From the NCBI GenBank assembly GCA_965116865.1, contig OZ220727.1, positions 3,162,001 through 3,226,000 on the forward strand: a DNA stretch of 64,000 nt. Reading direction: 5' to 3'. Shown here piece after piece: positions 1 to 8,039 of the stretch (position 1 is the first letter of the stretch; each line of letters begins with the position of its first letter). Position numbers and translations under genes: made by a program. The notes under the pieces are model-generated. The model was not told where the DNA came from. It did not search any database and saw only the letters and a program-made list of their open reading frames with translations. Origin of the DNA: Aldehydirespirator sp965116865 (GTDB lineage Bacteria > Actinomycetota > Acidimicrobiia > Acidimicrobiales > Aldehydirespiratoraceae).

Positions 1-169
1 CCCCGAACTCCCTGGCCTCACAGCGCACCTCGCGCCGTGATTCCCGCATCCCCCGTCGATGGTGCCCCACAGCGCTCGACAGCTTCCGCAATCCCGGCAA
101 GACCTTGCTTATCCTGTCCGAGTCCCCAACAGTTGACGGGCGCCCGCCCGTCGGATCGGTTCGATCTCC
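1..169. other. Upstream flank of topA, no gene seen
   Basis: No convincing coding frame lies here. A TATCCT hexamer near position 114 fits the TANNNT -10 pattern seen elsewhere in the window and could serve topA with a leader of about 50 nt. This is a weak call. Confidence 0.3.
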
Positions 170-2800
170 ATGGCCAACGCCCTAGTAATCGTCGAGTCAC
201 CCGCCAAGGCGAAGACGATCTCCGGCTATCTGGGTGCCGGCTACGTGGTGGAGTCGTCCATCGGCCACATCCGCGATCTGCCCAGCCGGGCCGCCGAGGT
301 TCCCAAGGCCTACAAGTCGGAGCCTTGGGCCCGCCTGGGGATCGACGTCGACAACGAGTTCAAGCCGCTGTACGTGGTCAACAGCGACAAGCGGCAGCAG
401 GTCCGCAAGCTCAGGGACCTCCTGGCCGAAGCGGATGAGCTCTATCTGGCCACCGATGAGGACCGGGAGGGCGAGGCCATCGCCTGGCACCTGATGGAGG
501 TTCTCAATCCGCGTGTGCCGGTGAAGCGCATGGTCTTCCACGAGATCACCCGGGCCGCGATCTCCGCCGCGGTCGACGCGCCCCGGGAATTGGATCGCCG
601 CCTGGTGGACGCCCAGGAGGCCCGCCGGATGCTCGACCGGCTCTACGGCTACGAGGTGTCGCCGGTGCTGTGGAAGAAGGTCATGCCGCAGCTGTCGGCC
701 GGGCGGGTGCAGAGCGTGGCGGTGCGCATCGTGGTAGAGCGCGAGCGGGAGCGGATGGACTTCGTCAGCGCCGGCTTCTGGCGGCTCACTGGCACGTTCG
801 TCCCCGCGGATCCTGCCGGCGGCAACGGCAACGGGCCGGAGTTCATCGCCGATCTCGTCCAGCTCGACGGCTCCCGTATCGCCACGGCCCGCGACTTCGG
901 CCCCGACGGCCAACCGACCCGGGGCGATGTAACCGTGCTCGATGAGGCGGCGGCCACGTCGCTGGCCTCGGACCTCCAGGACGCGGCCTTCGCGGTTCGG
1001 GCCCGCACCTCCAAGCCCTACCGGCGGCGCCCGGCCCCGCCCTTCATCACGTCGACCTTGCAGCAGGAGGCGGCCCGGAAGTTGGGCATGACCTCCGCGG
1101 CGGCCATGCGCACCGCTCAGTCGCTGTACGAGAAGGGCTACATCACCTACATGCGCACCGACAGCACCTCGCTGTCGGCGGGCGCGGTGGCTGCAGCCCG
1201 CTCCGAGGTGCAGAGGCGTTACGGCCCGGGAGTGCTGCCGCCGAAACCGAGGTCGTACGCCAGCAAGGTGAAGAACGCCCAGGAGGCCCACGAGGCCATC
1301 CGGCCCGCGGGCGACGCCTTCGCCGACCCCGCCGCGGTGGCCGGTCAACTGCCCCCGCCCGAGGCCCGGCTCTACGAGTTGGTGTGGAAGCGGACGCTGG
1401 CCAGCCAGATGACCGACTGCACCGGCGAGACGGTGCAGCTGCGTGTCGGCGCCAGCAGCGCCTCGGGCCGTGACGCCGTGTTCGCGGCCAGCGGCACGGT
1501 GATAACCCATCCGGGCTTCCGCGAGGTGTACACCGAGGGGACCGACGCCGGGGAGGCGAGCGAGACCGACACCGAGCTCCGCCTGCCGCCGCTGAACGAG
1601 GGAGACGGCGTGGACTGCCGAGCCATGGAGGCGTCCGGGCACCACACCCAGCCTCCGGCCCGCTACACCGAGGCCTCGCTGGTGCGGCGCCTGGAGCAGC
1701 TGGGCGTGGGTCGGCCCTCGACCTACTCGTCGATCATGGGAACCATCGTCGACCGGGGCTACGTGCGGAAGAAGGGCTCGGCGCTGGTGCCGTCGTTCAC
1801 CGCCTTCTCGGTGGTCAACCTGCTGGAGCGCCACTTCCCGAAGCTGGTCGACTATGCGTTCACCGCTGAGATGGAGGACGACCTCGACCGGATCGCGGCG
1901 GGAGCGGAGGAGCAGGTTCCGTGGCTGCGCCGGTTCTATTTCGGCGGAGACGACGACCCCGGCCTGAAGGAGAAGGTGTCCAGCCGCCTCAGCGACATCG
2001 ACGCCCGGCTGGTGAACTCGATCCCGCTGGGCGTCGATGCCGACGGCGTCGAGATCGTGGTTCGCGTGGGGCGCTACGGCCCGAGCGTGCAGAGGGGCGA
2101 CGACTCGGCCTCCGTGCCCGACGGCACCGCTCCCGACGAGCTCACCGTCGAGCGGGCGGTGGAGCTGCTGGCCGCCGGACGCGACGAGCGGGTTCTCGGC
2201 ACCGATCCCGCAACCGGGCTGACCGTGGTCGCCAAGTCGGGCCGCTACGGGCCCTACGTGCAGCTCGGTCTGGCCGAGGAGGTCCCCGACAAGCCGAAGT
2301 TCGCGTCGCTGTTCAAGACCATGACGCTGGAGACGGTCACCTTGGAGCAGGCTGTGCAGCTGCTGTCGCTGCCCCGCTCGGTCGGCGCGGATCCCGCCGA
2401 CGGGGCGGAGATCACCGTGCAGAACGGCCGCTACGGGCCGTTCGTGCGCAAAGGCTCCGACAGTCGCAGCCTGTCCGGCGAGGACCAGCTGTTCACGGTC
2501 ACCCTCGAGGAGTGTCTCGAGCTGCTGGCCCAGCCGAAGAGCCGGGGCCGGGCGGCCGCGGCCGAGCCGCTGCGGGAACTGGGGGAGGACCCCGACACCG
2601 GCCGGGCCGTTGTGTTGAAGGACGGCCGCTACGGCCACTACGTCACCGACGGCGAGACCAACGCCTCACTGCGGTCCGGCGACACCGTCGAGAGCGTCAC
2701 GCTGGAGCGTGCCTGCGAACTGCTCGCGGAGAGGCGGGCGAAGGGTCCGGCCAAGAAGAGGCGCCCCGCCCGCCGCAAGACGGCCCGCAAGCGCAGCTAG
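170..2800 (+). CDS. topA: DNA topoisomerase I (type IA)
   Basis: 876 residues. It relaxes negatively supercoiled DNA through a transient 5'-phosphotyrosyl link. The N-terminus (ALVIVESPAKAKTI) begins the Toprim domain, and the acidic Toprim motif EDREGEAIAWH follows near residue 100. The catalytic tyrosine is residue 327 in GYITYMRTDS. The last 300 residues hold several GRYGP-containing repeats of the mycobacterial type instead of zinc fingers, and the protein ends in a Lys/Arg-rich tail (KKRRPARRKTARKRS) expected to contact DNA. Length fits actinobacterial TopA. ATG at 170 is chosen because it opens directly on the conserved Toprim strand. The TAG stop overlaps the CTAG end of a small inverted-repeat element (2797-2896), so that element supplies the stop codon. 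Confidence 0.97.
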   Translation: MANALVIVESPAKAKTISGYLGAGYVVESSIGHIRDLPSRAAEVPKAYKSEPWARLGIDVDNEFKPLYVVNSDKRQQVRKLRDLLAEADELYLATDEDREGEAIAWHLMEVLNPRVPVKRMVFHEITRAAISAAVDAPRELDRRLVDAQEARRMLDRLYGYEVSPVLWKKVMPQLSAGRVQSVAVRIVVERERERMDFVSAGFWRLTGTFVPADPAGGNGNGPEFIADLVQLDGSRIATARDFGPDGQPTRGDVTVLDEAAATSLASDLQDAAFAVRARTSKPYRRRPAPPFITSTLQQEAARKLGMTSAAAMRTAQSLYEKGYITYMRTDSTSLSAGAVAAARSEVQRRYGPGVLPPKPRSYASKVKNAQEAHEAIRPAGDAFADPAAVAGQLPPPEARLYELVWKRTLASQMTDCTGETVQLRVGASSASGRDAVFAASGTVITHPGFREVYTEGTDAGEASETDTELRLPPLNEGDGVDCRAMEASGHHTQPPARYTEASLVRRLEQLGVGRPSTYSSIMGTIVDRGYVRKKGSALVPSFTAFSVVNLLERHFPKLVDYAFTAEMEDDLDRIAAGAEEQVPWLRRFYFGGDDDPGLKEKVSSRLSDIDARLVNSIPLGVDADGVEIVVRVGRYGPSVQRGDDSASVPDGTAPDELTVERAVELLAAGRDERVLGTDPATGLTVVAKSGRYGPYVQLGLAEEVPDKPKFASLFKTMTLETVTLEQAVQLLSLPRSVGADPADGAEITVQNGRYGPFVRKGSDSRSLSGEDQLFTVTLEECLELLAQPKSRGRAAAAEPLRELGEDPDTGRAVVLKDGRYGHYVTDGETNASLRSGDTVESVTLERACELLAERRAKGPAKKRRPARRKTARKRS

Positions 2801-2896
2801 TGGTGTGTCGCCAAAATGACTAGGGCAGCGCGAAAGGCCCATGCCAGATCGAAGCCGCTCCAGGGTACCCCGATCAATTCCGAGACGGACCACTAG
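2797..2896. mobile_element. 100-bp inverted-repeat mini-element (MITE-like), copy 1
   Basis: Begins CTAGTGGTGTGTCG and ends, on the other strand, CTAGTGGTCCGTC, so the two ends are related inverted repeats of about 25 bp. A second copy in the opposite orientation lies at 7348-7448. No coding capacity. CTAG ends and size suggest a non-autonomous relative of an IS with TA or CTAG targets. It abuts the IS630-type remnant that starts at 2893. Confidence 0.7.
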
Positions 2897-3233
2897 TGTC
2901 CCGAGTGGCTAGTTCCTCGCGGTTGTGTCGTTGCGGTGGTCGGCGACGCTGGCGGCACGCCGGTCGGTGAACAGCGGCCGGCTGGCGAGCACTCTCATGT
3001 CACCGTCTCGCGCTCCCTGACCGTTCTCGATGTAGTTGACCGCCTATGAGACGCACAACTACATCAAGAACGGCCGGGCCCCCCACAGGCGTCGCAGACC
3101 CCGCGGCTGGACCGCCAATTGGATCGACAACCGCAATGAGCATCCGCACCCCTCCGTGTGGCGCATGACCGCCGACGAGATCCTCGAGACCATCGCAGCA
3201 TATCTGCAACGCATTCCCCACTCGGGACACTAG
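2893..3233 (+). mobile_element. Internally deleted IS630-type element with 16-bp terminal inverted repeats
   Basis: Both ends carry the perfect inverted repeat CTAGTGTCCCGAGTGG (2893-2908 and 3218-3233). The right part, 3036-3233, still encodes the C-terminal end of an IS630-family transposase (NWIDNRNEHPHPSVW, then DEILETIAAYLQRI), ending at the TAG formed by the terminal repeat. The N-terminal HTH and the DDE core are missing, so it cannot move by itself. The same C-terminal fragment recurs at about 8616-8732. Confidence 0.75.
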
Positions 3234-3251
3234 CGCATTGTTGTCTGTGGT

Positions 3252-4781
3252 TCAGGCGATTGCGAAGAGCCGGTTTCCGGCGGGGGGTCGGTGGTGTCCC
3301 TTCGGCGGCGCCGGCGGCGGGTCGGGTGCGTGTGCTGGTCCGTGGCGGGTCTGTTCGGGTGGGTGCAGGGTGTGGTTGCCGTCGGGGTTTTTGCGGATGC
3401 GCCAGTTGTGGTGGTGGATCTTCTGGTGGCAGTCCCAGCAGACGGGGGTTATGTTGTCGAGTTTGGTGGATCCGCCCTGAGCGACGGGTTTGATGTGGTG
3501 GATCTGGCACAGCGCGGGGTGTGCTGCGCAGTGGAAGCATCCGCCGTGGCGGGCCAGCAGGATCTGGCGTTGGGACTCGGTGGCGGTGCGGACCGAGTGT
3601 GTCCGCCAGATCGGTTTGCCGTCGCGGTCGTACACTAGGCCGGTCAGTCTGGCGTTGCACGAGAGTTCCTCCAGCACAGCCCGCGGCAGCCGGGTGCCGT
3701 CGGGCAGCTCCGCGACGAGCCTGCCAGTGGCACCGTCGACATGGGCGACCACACAGATGTCCGCTATCGGCCGGCCACCACCCCCGCCGCCGCTGTTGCG
3801 GGAGCCGCCTGCTCGGCCGCTGGTGTCGTTGCTGCCGGAGCCGCTGTCGTTGTTGTGGGAGCCGCTGTCGTTGTTGTGGGAGCCGCTGTCGTTGTTGTGG
3901 GAGCCGCTGTCGTTGTTGTGGGAGCCGCTGTCGTTGTTGTGGGAGCCGCCTGCTCGGCCGCTGGTGTCGTTGTTGCGGGAGCCGCTGTCGTTGTTGCGGT
4001 AGTCGTTGTTGTGGGGTTTGTCTGTTGGGGTGTTGGTGGTGGTGAGGGCGTCGAGGGCGTCGGCCATGCACTGGCCGAAGCTGCGGCGGCTGGTTCCGTC
4101 GGCGGAGGCTTTCTTGTCGGCGTTGTGCATGCGGGCGGCTTGCGAGCGCAGCCGGTTGGCGACGCGTCTGCCGGTCACGGGGTCGAGCTCGCCGCGGAGA
4201 TGGACCATCCCGTCGTCGCCGTCCCAGACACGAACACAGCGCCGCGCTCGCGAACGGCGGTGCTGGGACTCTCCGTCGTCGCCGTCGCGGTCGACCGTCC
4301 ACCGGCGAGCCTCTCGGGCGAACTGCTCGGGACGCATCGACACGGCCTTCGCCAACAGATCCCCGTCGCCGTCGACAGCTCTGGCGCCGGCCGTCTCGGA
4401 AGCTTCGGCCAGCCGCCGCGCGTTCGCCGCGGACACCCGCCCCGACTCGACCGCCTCACGCGCCGCGGGCGCCTCCCGCAGCGCCTCGGCCGTCTTTAGG
4501 TGGCTGCGGGCCTCGCGTCGCGACAACCCAGCCGAACCCGCCAGCACTTCAGCGCCGCCGTCGCCGTGACGCTCACGGCCCGCCACCGCCGCCGCGGCCG
4601 ACACCTGCGCAGCCGACAGCGCCGCCATCGCCGACCTCGACACCGCCAGCATCTCACGCAATTCCGAACACGACGCCGCGCCCGCGCCCACCAGCTCCAG
4701 CATCTCGGAGGCGGCGGCCTCGGCCCGACGAGCGGCTTCGATCAACATGCACACAGCATCCCACAGGGGTATGACATCCAC
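3252..4781 (-). CDS. DUF222 / HNH endonuclease domain protein (13E12 repeat family)
   Basis: 509 residues, start GTG at 4781. Residues 1-250 are the Ala/Arg-rich helical DUF222 region. The C-terminus has a Cys-rich HNH nuclease fold: CFHCAAHPALCQIHHIKP, then GGSTKLDNITPVCWDCHQKIHH, with the catalytic HH and zinc cysteines visible. Between the domains lies a low-complexity linker with five perfect SHNNDSG repeats (21-bp units at 3841-3945) flanked by two TSGRAGGS blocks. This family is common in actinobacteria and often multicopy; its biological role is poorly defined, and homing or mobile behaviour is often suggested. The promoter and first 75 codons are repeated downstream on the map (4862-5404 and 6958-7278). 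The final 40 residues are Pro/His-rich. Confidence 0.85.
   Translation of the reverse strand: MDVIPLWDAVCMLIEAARRAEAAASEMLELVGAGAASCSELREMLAVSRSAMAALSAAQVSAAAAVAGRERHGDGGAEVLAGSAGLSRREARSHLKTAEALREAPAAREAVESGRVSAANARRLAEASETAGARAVDGDGDLLAKAVSMRPEQFAREARRWTVDRDGDDGESQHRRSRARRCVRVWDGDDGMVHLRGELDPVTGRRVANRLRSQAARMHNADKKASADGTSRRSFGQCMADALDALTTTNTPTDKPHNNDYRNNDSGSRNNDTSGRAGGSHNNDSGSHNNDSGSHNNDSGSHNNDSGSHNNDSGSGSNDTSGRAGGSRNSGGGGGGRPIADICVVAHVDGATGRLVAELPDGTRLPRAVLEELSCNARLTGLVYDRDGKPIWRTHSVRTATESQRQILLARHGGCFHCAAHPALCQIHHIKPVAQGGSTKLDNITPVCWDCHQKIHHHNWRIRKNPDGNHTLHPPEQTRHGPAHAPDPPPAPPKGHHRPPAGNRLFAIA
3841..3945. repeat. Five 21-bp in-frame tandem repeats in the HNH gene
   Basis: The 21-bp unit starting CCGCTGTCGTTGTTGTGGGA is repeated five times without a visible change. 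It encodes SHNNDSG on the minus strand. Perfect identity implies recent slippage, so copy number probably varies between strains. Confidence 0.9.
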
Positions 4782-5404
4782 CCCTCACAGCCCCCATCCT
4801 CACGCATTTCTCGATATTCCTCCACGCGAAAACTCCCACCAACCACACGATCCCGCGGATCCAGCGCCGCCGTCGCCGTGACGCTCACGGCCCGCCACCG
4901 CCGCCGCGGCCGACACCTGCGCAGCCGACAGCGCCGCCATCGCCGACCTCGACACCGCCAGCATCTCGCGCAATTCCGAACACGACGCCGCGCCCGCGCC
5001 CACCAGCTCCAGCATCTCGGAGGCGGCGGCCTCGGCCCGACGAGCGGCTTCGATCAACATGGACACAGCATCCCACAGGGCTATGACATCCACCCCTCAC
5101 AGCCCCCATCCTCACGCATTTCTCGATATTCCTCCACGCGAAAACTCCCACCATCCATGCGATCCCGCGGATCCAGCGCCGCCGTCGCCGTGACGCTCAC
5201 GGCCCGCCACCGCCGCCGCGGCCGACACCTGCGCAGCCGACAGCGCCGCCATCGCCGACCTCGACACCGCCAGCATCTCGCGCAACTCCGAACACGACGC
5301 CGCGCCCGCGCCCACCAGCTCCAGCATCTCGGAGGCGGCGGCCTCGGCCCGACGAGCGGCTTCGATCAACATGGACACACCCTGCCACAGGGGTGTGACA
5401 GTCA
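4551..5404. repeat. 312-bp tandem array of DUF222 gene promoter plus 5' end, copies 1-3
   Basis: The same junction (CAGCGCCGCCGTCGCCGTGA) occurs at about 4550, 4862 and 5174, giving a period of 312 bp. Each unit holds the upstream region and the first codons of the DUF222/HNH gene. A fourth unit lies beyond the IS110 element at 6893-7278. Copies are nearly identical, which points to recent unequal exchange. Confidence 0.9.
4800..5093 (-). pseudogene. Truncated duplicate of the DUF222 gene 5' end (copy 2)
   Basis: The first 75 or so codons match the HNH gene at 3252-4781 (start MDVIALWDAVSMLIEAA), then run into the duplicated promoter region and end after 97 residues. Start context and upstream sequence are the same as for the full gene, so it may be transcribed and give a short DUF222 fragment. 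It lacks the HNH domain. Part of a 312-bp period array. Confidence 0.75.
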
Positions 5405-5405
5405 T
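5112..5405 (-). pseudogene. Truncated duplicate of the DUF222 gene 5' end (copy 3), next to IS110
   Basis: 97 residues, again the DUF222 N-terminus, but the first codons diverge (MTVTPLWQGVSMLIEAA). Its upstream region is cut by the IS110 element that begins about 5401, so it has lost the promoter shared by the other copies. Confidence 0.7.
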
Positions 5406-5629
5406 GATGTGGGGGTCAGTGGTCGGGGCTCGGATCTGACCCTGGGTGTGACGGGCCTTGTGCCTTTCCGATGATCTGTCGGTTCGGTGTCCCGGCTGCT
5501 GGCGCGCACCGACCGGTCGGGCGGACGTGACCTCATAGGAGCCTTGGGAAGACCACCTTGACTGTCCTGTCCGCCGTCCCGGCCGGTGGTGCCGATCCCA
5601 CTGGCTAGCAAGGAAGGCAGGGCTTCATC
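5405..5629 (+). ncRNA. Candidate bridge RNA region in the IS110 left end
   Basis: IS110-subgroup elements make a structured bridge RNA from the noncoding DNA upstream of the transposase; it pairs with donor and target DNA. This left end is about 225 bp, long enough for such an RNA. A relic of part of it (GTCGGTTCGG to GGACGTGACC, here about 5488-5547) recurs at 7464-7530, which shows that this segment was carried as part of another IS110 copy. GC-rich hairpins around GCGCGCACCGACCGGTC are visible. No expression evidence. Confidence 0.45.
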
Positions 5630-6859
5630 ATGACCGATCAACTCGTCGGCATCTACGGCGGTGTCGACACGCACAAGGACCAGCACGTGGCCGCGGTCAT
5701 TGACCACACGGGCCGGATCGTCGAGGTCGGCTCCTTTGGTGCTGATCTGGCGGGGTATCGCAGCCTCGAGGCGTGGATGCGGTCCTTCGGGCCGATCGTC
5801 GAGGTCGGTGTGGAGGGCACCAGCTCCTATGGCGTGGGGCTCGCCCGCCATCTGGTGGGCGCCGGTGTCGAGGTGGTGGAGGTGATCCGGCCGAACCGCC
5901 AGGTGCGGCGCCGGCGCGGCAAGTCCGACACCGTGGATGCCGAGGCCGCGGCACGCGCCGCGCTCAGCGGCGACGCCACAGCGGTGCCCAAAGGCAACGA
6001 CGGAACAGTGGAGTCGATCCGGGCGCTGCGGGTCGCGTTGTGCTCGACACGGGCCCACCGCACCCGCATCTCCAACCAGATCGGCGACCTCATCACCACC
6101 GCCCCCCAGCAGTTGCGCGCCGGCCTGGAGCCGCTCAGCGCCGCTGTGCGGGTGCGGCGCTGCGCCCGGTTCCGTCCCGGGGACCTCACCGAGCCCGCAG
6201 AGGCCACCAAGGCCGCCCTGCGCACCCTGGCCCGCCAGCACCGGGTGCTCGACGCCGACCTCGCCGAGCTGCGCAGCCACCTCGACGAGCTCACCGCGGC
6301 CGCCAACCCGGCGCTGCGCGCCGCCAAAGGCATCGGCCCAGACACCGCGGCGATCCTGCTCATCGCCGCCGGCGACAACCCCCAGAGGCTCCAAAGCGAA
6401 GCCTCCTTCGCCGCGCTGTGCGGCGCCAGCCCCGTGGAGGCCTCCTCGGGCAAGATCACCCGCCACCGCCTCAACACAGGCGGCAACCGCCAAGCCAACC
6501 ACGCCCTGTGGCGCATCGCCATGGTCCGGCTCTCCACCGACCCGGCCACCCGCGCCTACGCCCAACGCCGCCACACCGAAGGCAAAACCCGCCGCGAGAC
6601 CATCCGCTGCCTCAAGCGCTACATCGCCCGCGAGGTCTACCGGCTGCTCACCAACCCCCAACCCGCCACCAACACCACCAACACCACCAACAACATGCGA
6701 ACACAGCGCCAACAAGCCGGAGCCACCCTCCAACACGCCGCCGACTGCCTCAACACCTGGCCCAGCACCATCTCCAGAATCGAACACGGCAAAACACCCA
6801 ACCACCACCTCGTGCCCGCCTACCGAAACTGGCTCAACACCCAAACCCCCGCCGCTTGA
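5630..6859 (+). CDS. IS110-family DEDD transposase with C-terminal HTH-like extension
   Basis: 409 residues. The N-terminal RuvC-like DEDD domain opens with GGVDTHKDQHVAAVID and contains the motif SDTVDAEAAARAAL. The C-terminal Transposase_20 domain follows (AAKGIGPDTAAILL, FAALCGASPVEASSGK, with the serine region and RHRLNTGGNRQANHAL). After residue 350 there is an extra tail (AGATLQHAADCLNTWPSTISRIEHGK) that reads like an XRE-type helix-turn-helix. All core motifs look intact, so the enzyme may be active. It inserted in the DUF222 repeat array and separates copies 3 and 4. Confidence 0.92.
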   Translation: MTDQLVGIYGGVDTHKDQHVAAVIDHTGRIVEVGSFGADLAGYRSLEAWMRSFGPIVEVGVEGTSSYGVGLARHLVGAGVEVVEVIRPNRQVRRRRGKSDTVDAEAAARAALSGDATAVPKGNDGTVESIRALRVALCSTRAHRTRISNQIGDLITTAPQQLRAGLEPLSAAVRVRRCARFRPGDLTEPAEATKAALRTLARQHRVLDADLAELRSHLDELTAAANPALRAAKGIGPDTAAILLIAAGDNPQRLQSEASFAALCGASPVEASSGKITRHRLNTGGNRQANHALWRIAMVRLSTDPATRAYAQRRHTEGKTRRETIRCLKRYIAREVYRLLTNPQPATNTTNTTNNMRTQRQQAGATLQHAADCLNTWPSTISRIEHGKTPNHHLVPAYRNWLNTQTPAA

Positions 6860-6892
6860 CTTGACACATATAGGAGCATCATCCACCCCCCA

Positions 6893-7278
6893 CAGCCCCC
6901 ATCCTCACGCATTTCTCGATATTCCTCCACGCGAAAACTCCTACCATCCATGCGATCCCGCGGATCCAGCGCCGCCGTCGCCGTGACGCTCACGGCCCGC
7001 CACCGCCGCCGCGGCCGACACCTGCGCAGCCGACAGCGCCGCCATCGCCGACCTCGACACCGCCAGCATCTCGCGCAACTCCGAACACGACGCCGCGCCC
7101 GCGCCCACCAGCTCCAGCATCTCGGAGGCGGCGGCCTCGGCCCGACGAGCGGCTTCGATCAACATGGACACAGCATCCCACAGGGCTATGACATCCACCC
7201 CCCACAGCCCCCATCCTCACGCATTTCTCGATATTCCTCCACGCGGAACTCCCACCAACCACGCGATCCCGCGGATCT
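6893..7278. repeat. 312-bp DUF222 5'-end repeat, copy 4
   Basis: Matches copies 1-3 from the upstream region CACAGCCCCCATCCTCACGC through the truncated coding part. It was separated from copy 3 by the IS110 insertion. The outer end fades into unrelated sequence near 7290. Confidence 0.85.
6941..7198 (-). pseudogene. Truncated duplicate of the DUF222 gene 5' end (copy 4)
   Basis: 85 residues with the same N-terminus as the full HNH gene (MDVIALWDAVSMLIEAARRA), then a short unrelated tail. The promoter region of the repeat is intact on this side. No HNH domain. Confidence 0.7.
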
Positions 7279-7347
7279 AGCGCCGCCGTCGGTTGTCGTG
7301 GTCATCTTCGACGACCTCGTCGAGGCCATCCATGCGGTTCCGCGGAT

Positions 7348-7448
7348 CTAGTGGTCCGTCGCTGAAATGATCGGGGCGTCCGGAGCGCTCCCAAGCAGGG
7401 TCTCGGTCCTGCTGCGCTGCCCTAGCCATTTCGACGACACAGCACTAG
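7348..7448. mobile_element. 101-bp inverted-repeat mini-element (MITE-like), copy 2
   Basis: Starts CTAGTGGTCCGTCGCTGAAA and ends, on the other strand, CTAGTGCTGTGTCGTCGAAA. Inverted relative to the copy at 2797-2896. No coding capacity. Confidence 0.7.
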
Positions 7449-7463
7449 CGCCGCCGCCGTTGC

Positions 7464-7530
7464 CGTGTCCGTCGGTTCGGGGCCCCGGGCTGTTGCCGCG
7501 CGCCGACCGGTCGGATGGACGTGACCCGCT
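7464..7530 (+). mobile_element. Relic of an IS110 left end
   Basis: About 56 bases (GTCGGTTCGG...GGATGGACGTGACC) match the noncoding left end of the IS110 element at 5488-5547 with a few changes. No transposase follows. It shows a second, now deleted, IS110 copy in the same zone. Confidence 0.6.
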
Positions 7531-7665
7531 TCGGGCGCTGCGCGGCCGCGCCGAACTGCTCTGCTGTCATCGACCCGGCGCCGCGCGGATGGATCGCGTT
7601 CCGGGGCTCGACCCGCGTTCACATCGGACATCGACCCGGCGCCGCGCGGATGGATCGTCGCGCTG

Positions 7666-7910
7666 GTGTCGGCCGAGGAGACCGCCACCCAGACAGCGTT
7701 CTGCGACGCCTTCGAAGCCGAGGACCTCGTCGGCGCCGTCGAGGGCCGCCCCGGCGCCGGCGAACTTCCCGGCAGCGACGAGATCCCCGTCTTGTCGGCG
7801 GTCTCCGACAACGGCGCGCCCGCGACCGTCGACGCCGCCGAGGCGTTCATGGCGCTGTGCTCGACCGTGCAGCACCCCGATCGGCCCGACACTCCCACCG
7901 ACCAGGTGCC
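7666..7910 (+). pseudogene. Remnant of a DDE (rve-type) integrase/transposase
   Basis: The frame reads SAEETATQTAFCDAFEAEDL, then LSAVSDNGAPATVDAAEAFMAL and RPDTPTDQ. The SDNG block followed by a FMAL helix and GRPGTPTDQ is the second half of the catalytic core of IS3/IS481-type transposases. Both ends are missing. Just before it, a 30-bp segment (CATCGACCCGGCGCCGCGCG) is repeated at 7568 and 7629. Confidence 0.6.
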
Positions 7911-8039
7911 GCAGCGGCGCGTGCAGAGAACGTTGGACGCCCCAACGCCGGGAATGGCCGGTTCCTCGCGTTTGTGTTGCGGCCGGGGTGGTGCCGCTGT
8001 CGTCGACGACGGCGGGAGACAGCGAAGGGCGCACAACGC

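Larger units (their letters stand above)
5401..6881 (+). mobile_element. IS110-family insertion sequence
   Basis: The element lies between the start-codon region of DUF222 copy 3 and the same region of copy 4: the left flank breaks off at TGTGACA and the right flank resumes at ATCCACCCC. It has no long terminal inverted repeats, as usual for IS110. It holds one DEDD transposase gene (5630-6859) with about 225 bp of noncoding DNA on the left and about 20 bp on the right. Exact boundaries are uncertain by several bases. Confidence 0.8.

Noticed and set aside
197..2638. 813-codon open frame antisense to topA
   Set aside because: Shadow frame; the sense frame is a complete TopA.
3290..4045. Plus-strand frames with Val/Gly-rich or Cys/Arg-rich repeats over the HNH gene
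   Set aside because: They are translations of the 21-bp repeat in other frames (VVVGAAV and similar), not proteins.
5402..6886. 494-codon open frame opposite the IS110 transposase
   Set aside because: Antisense shadow of a clear DEDD transposase.
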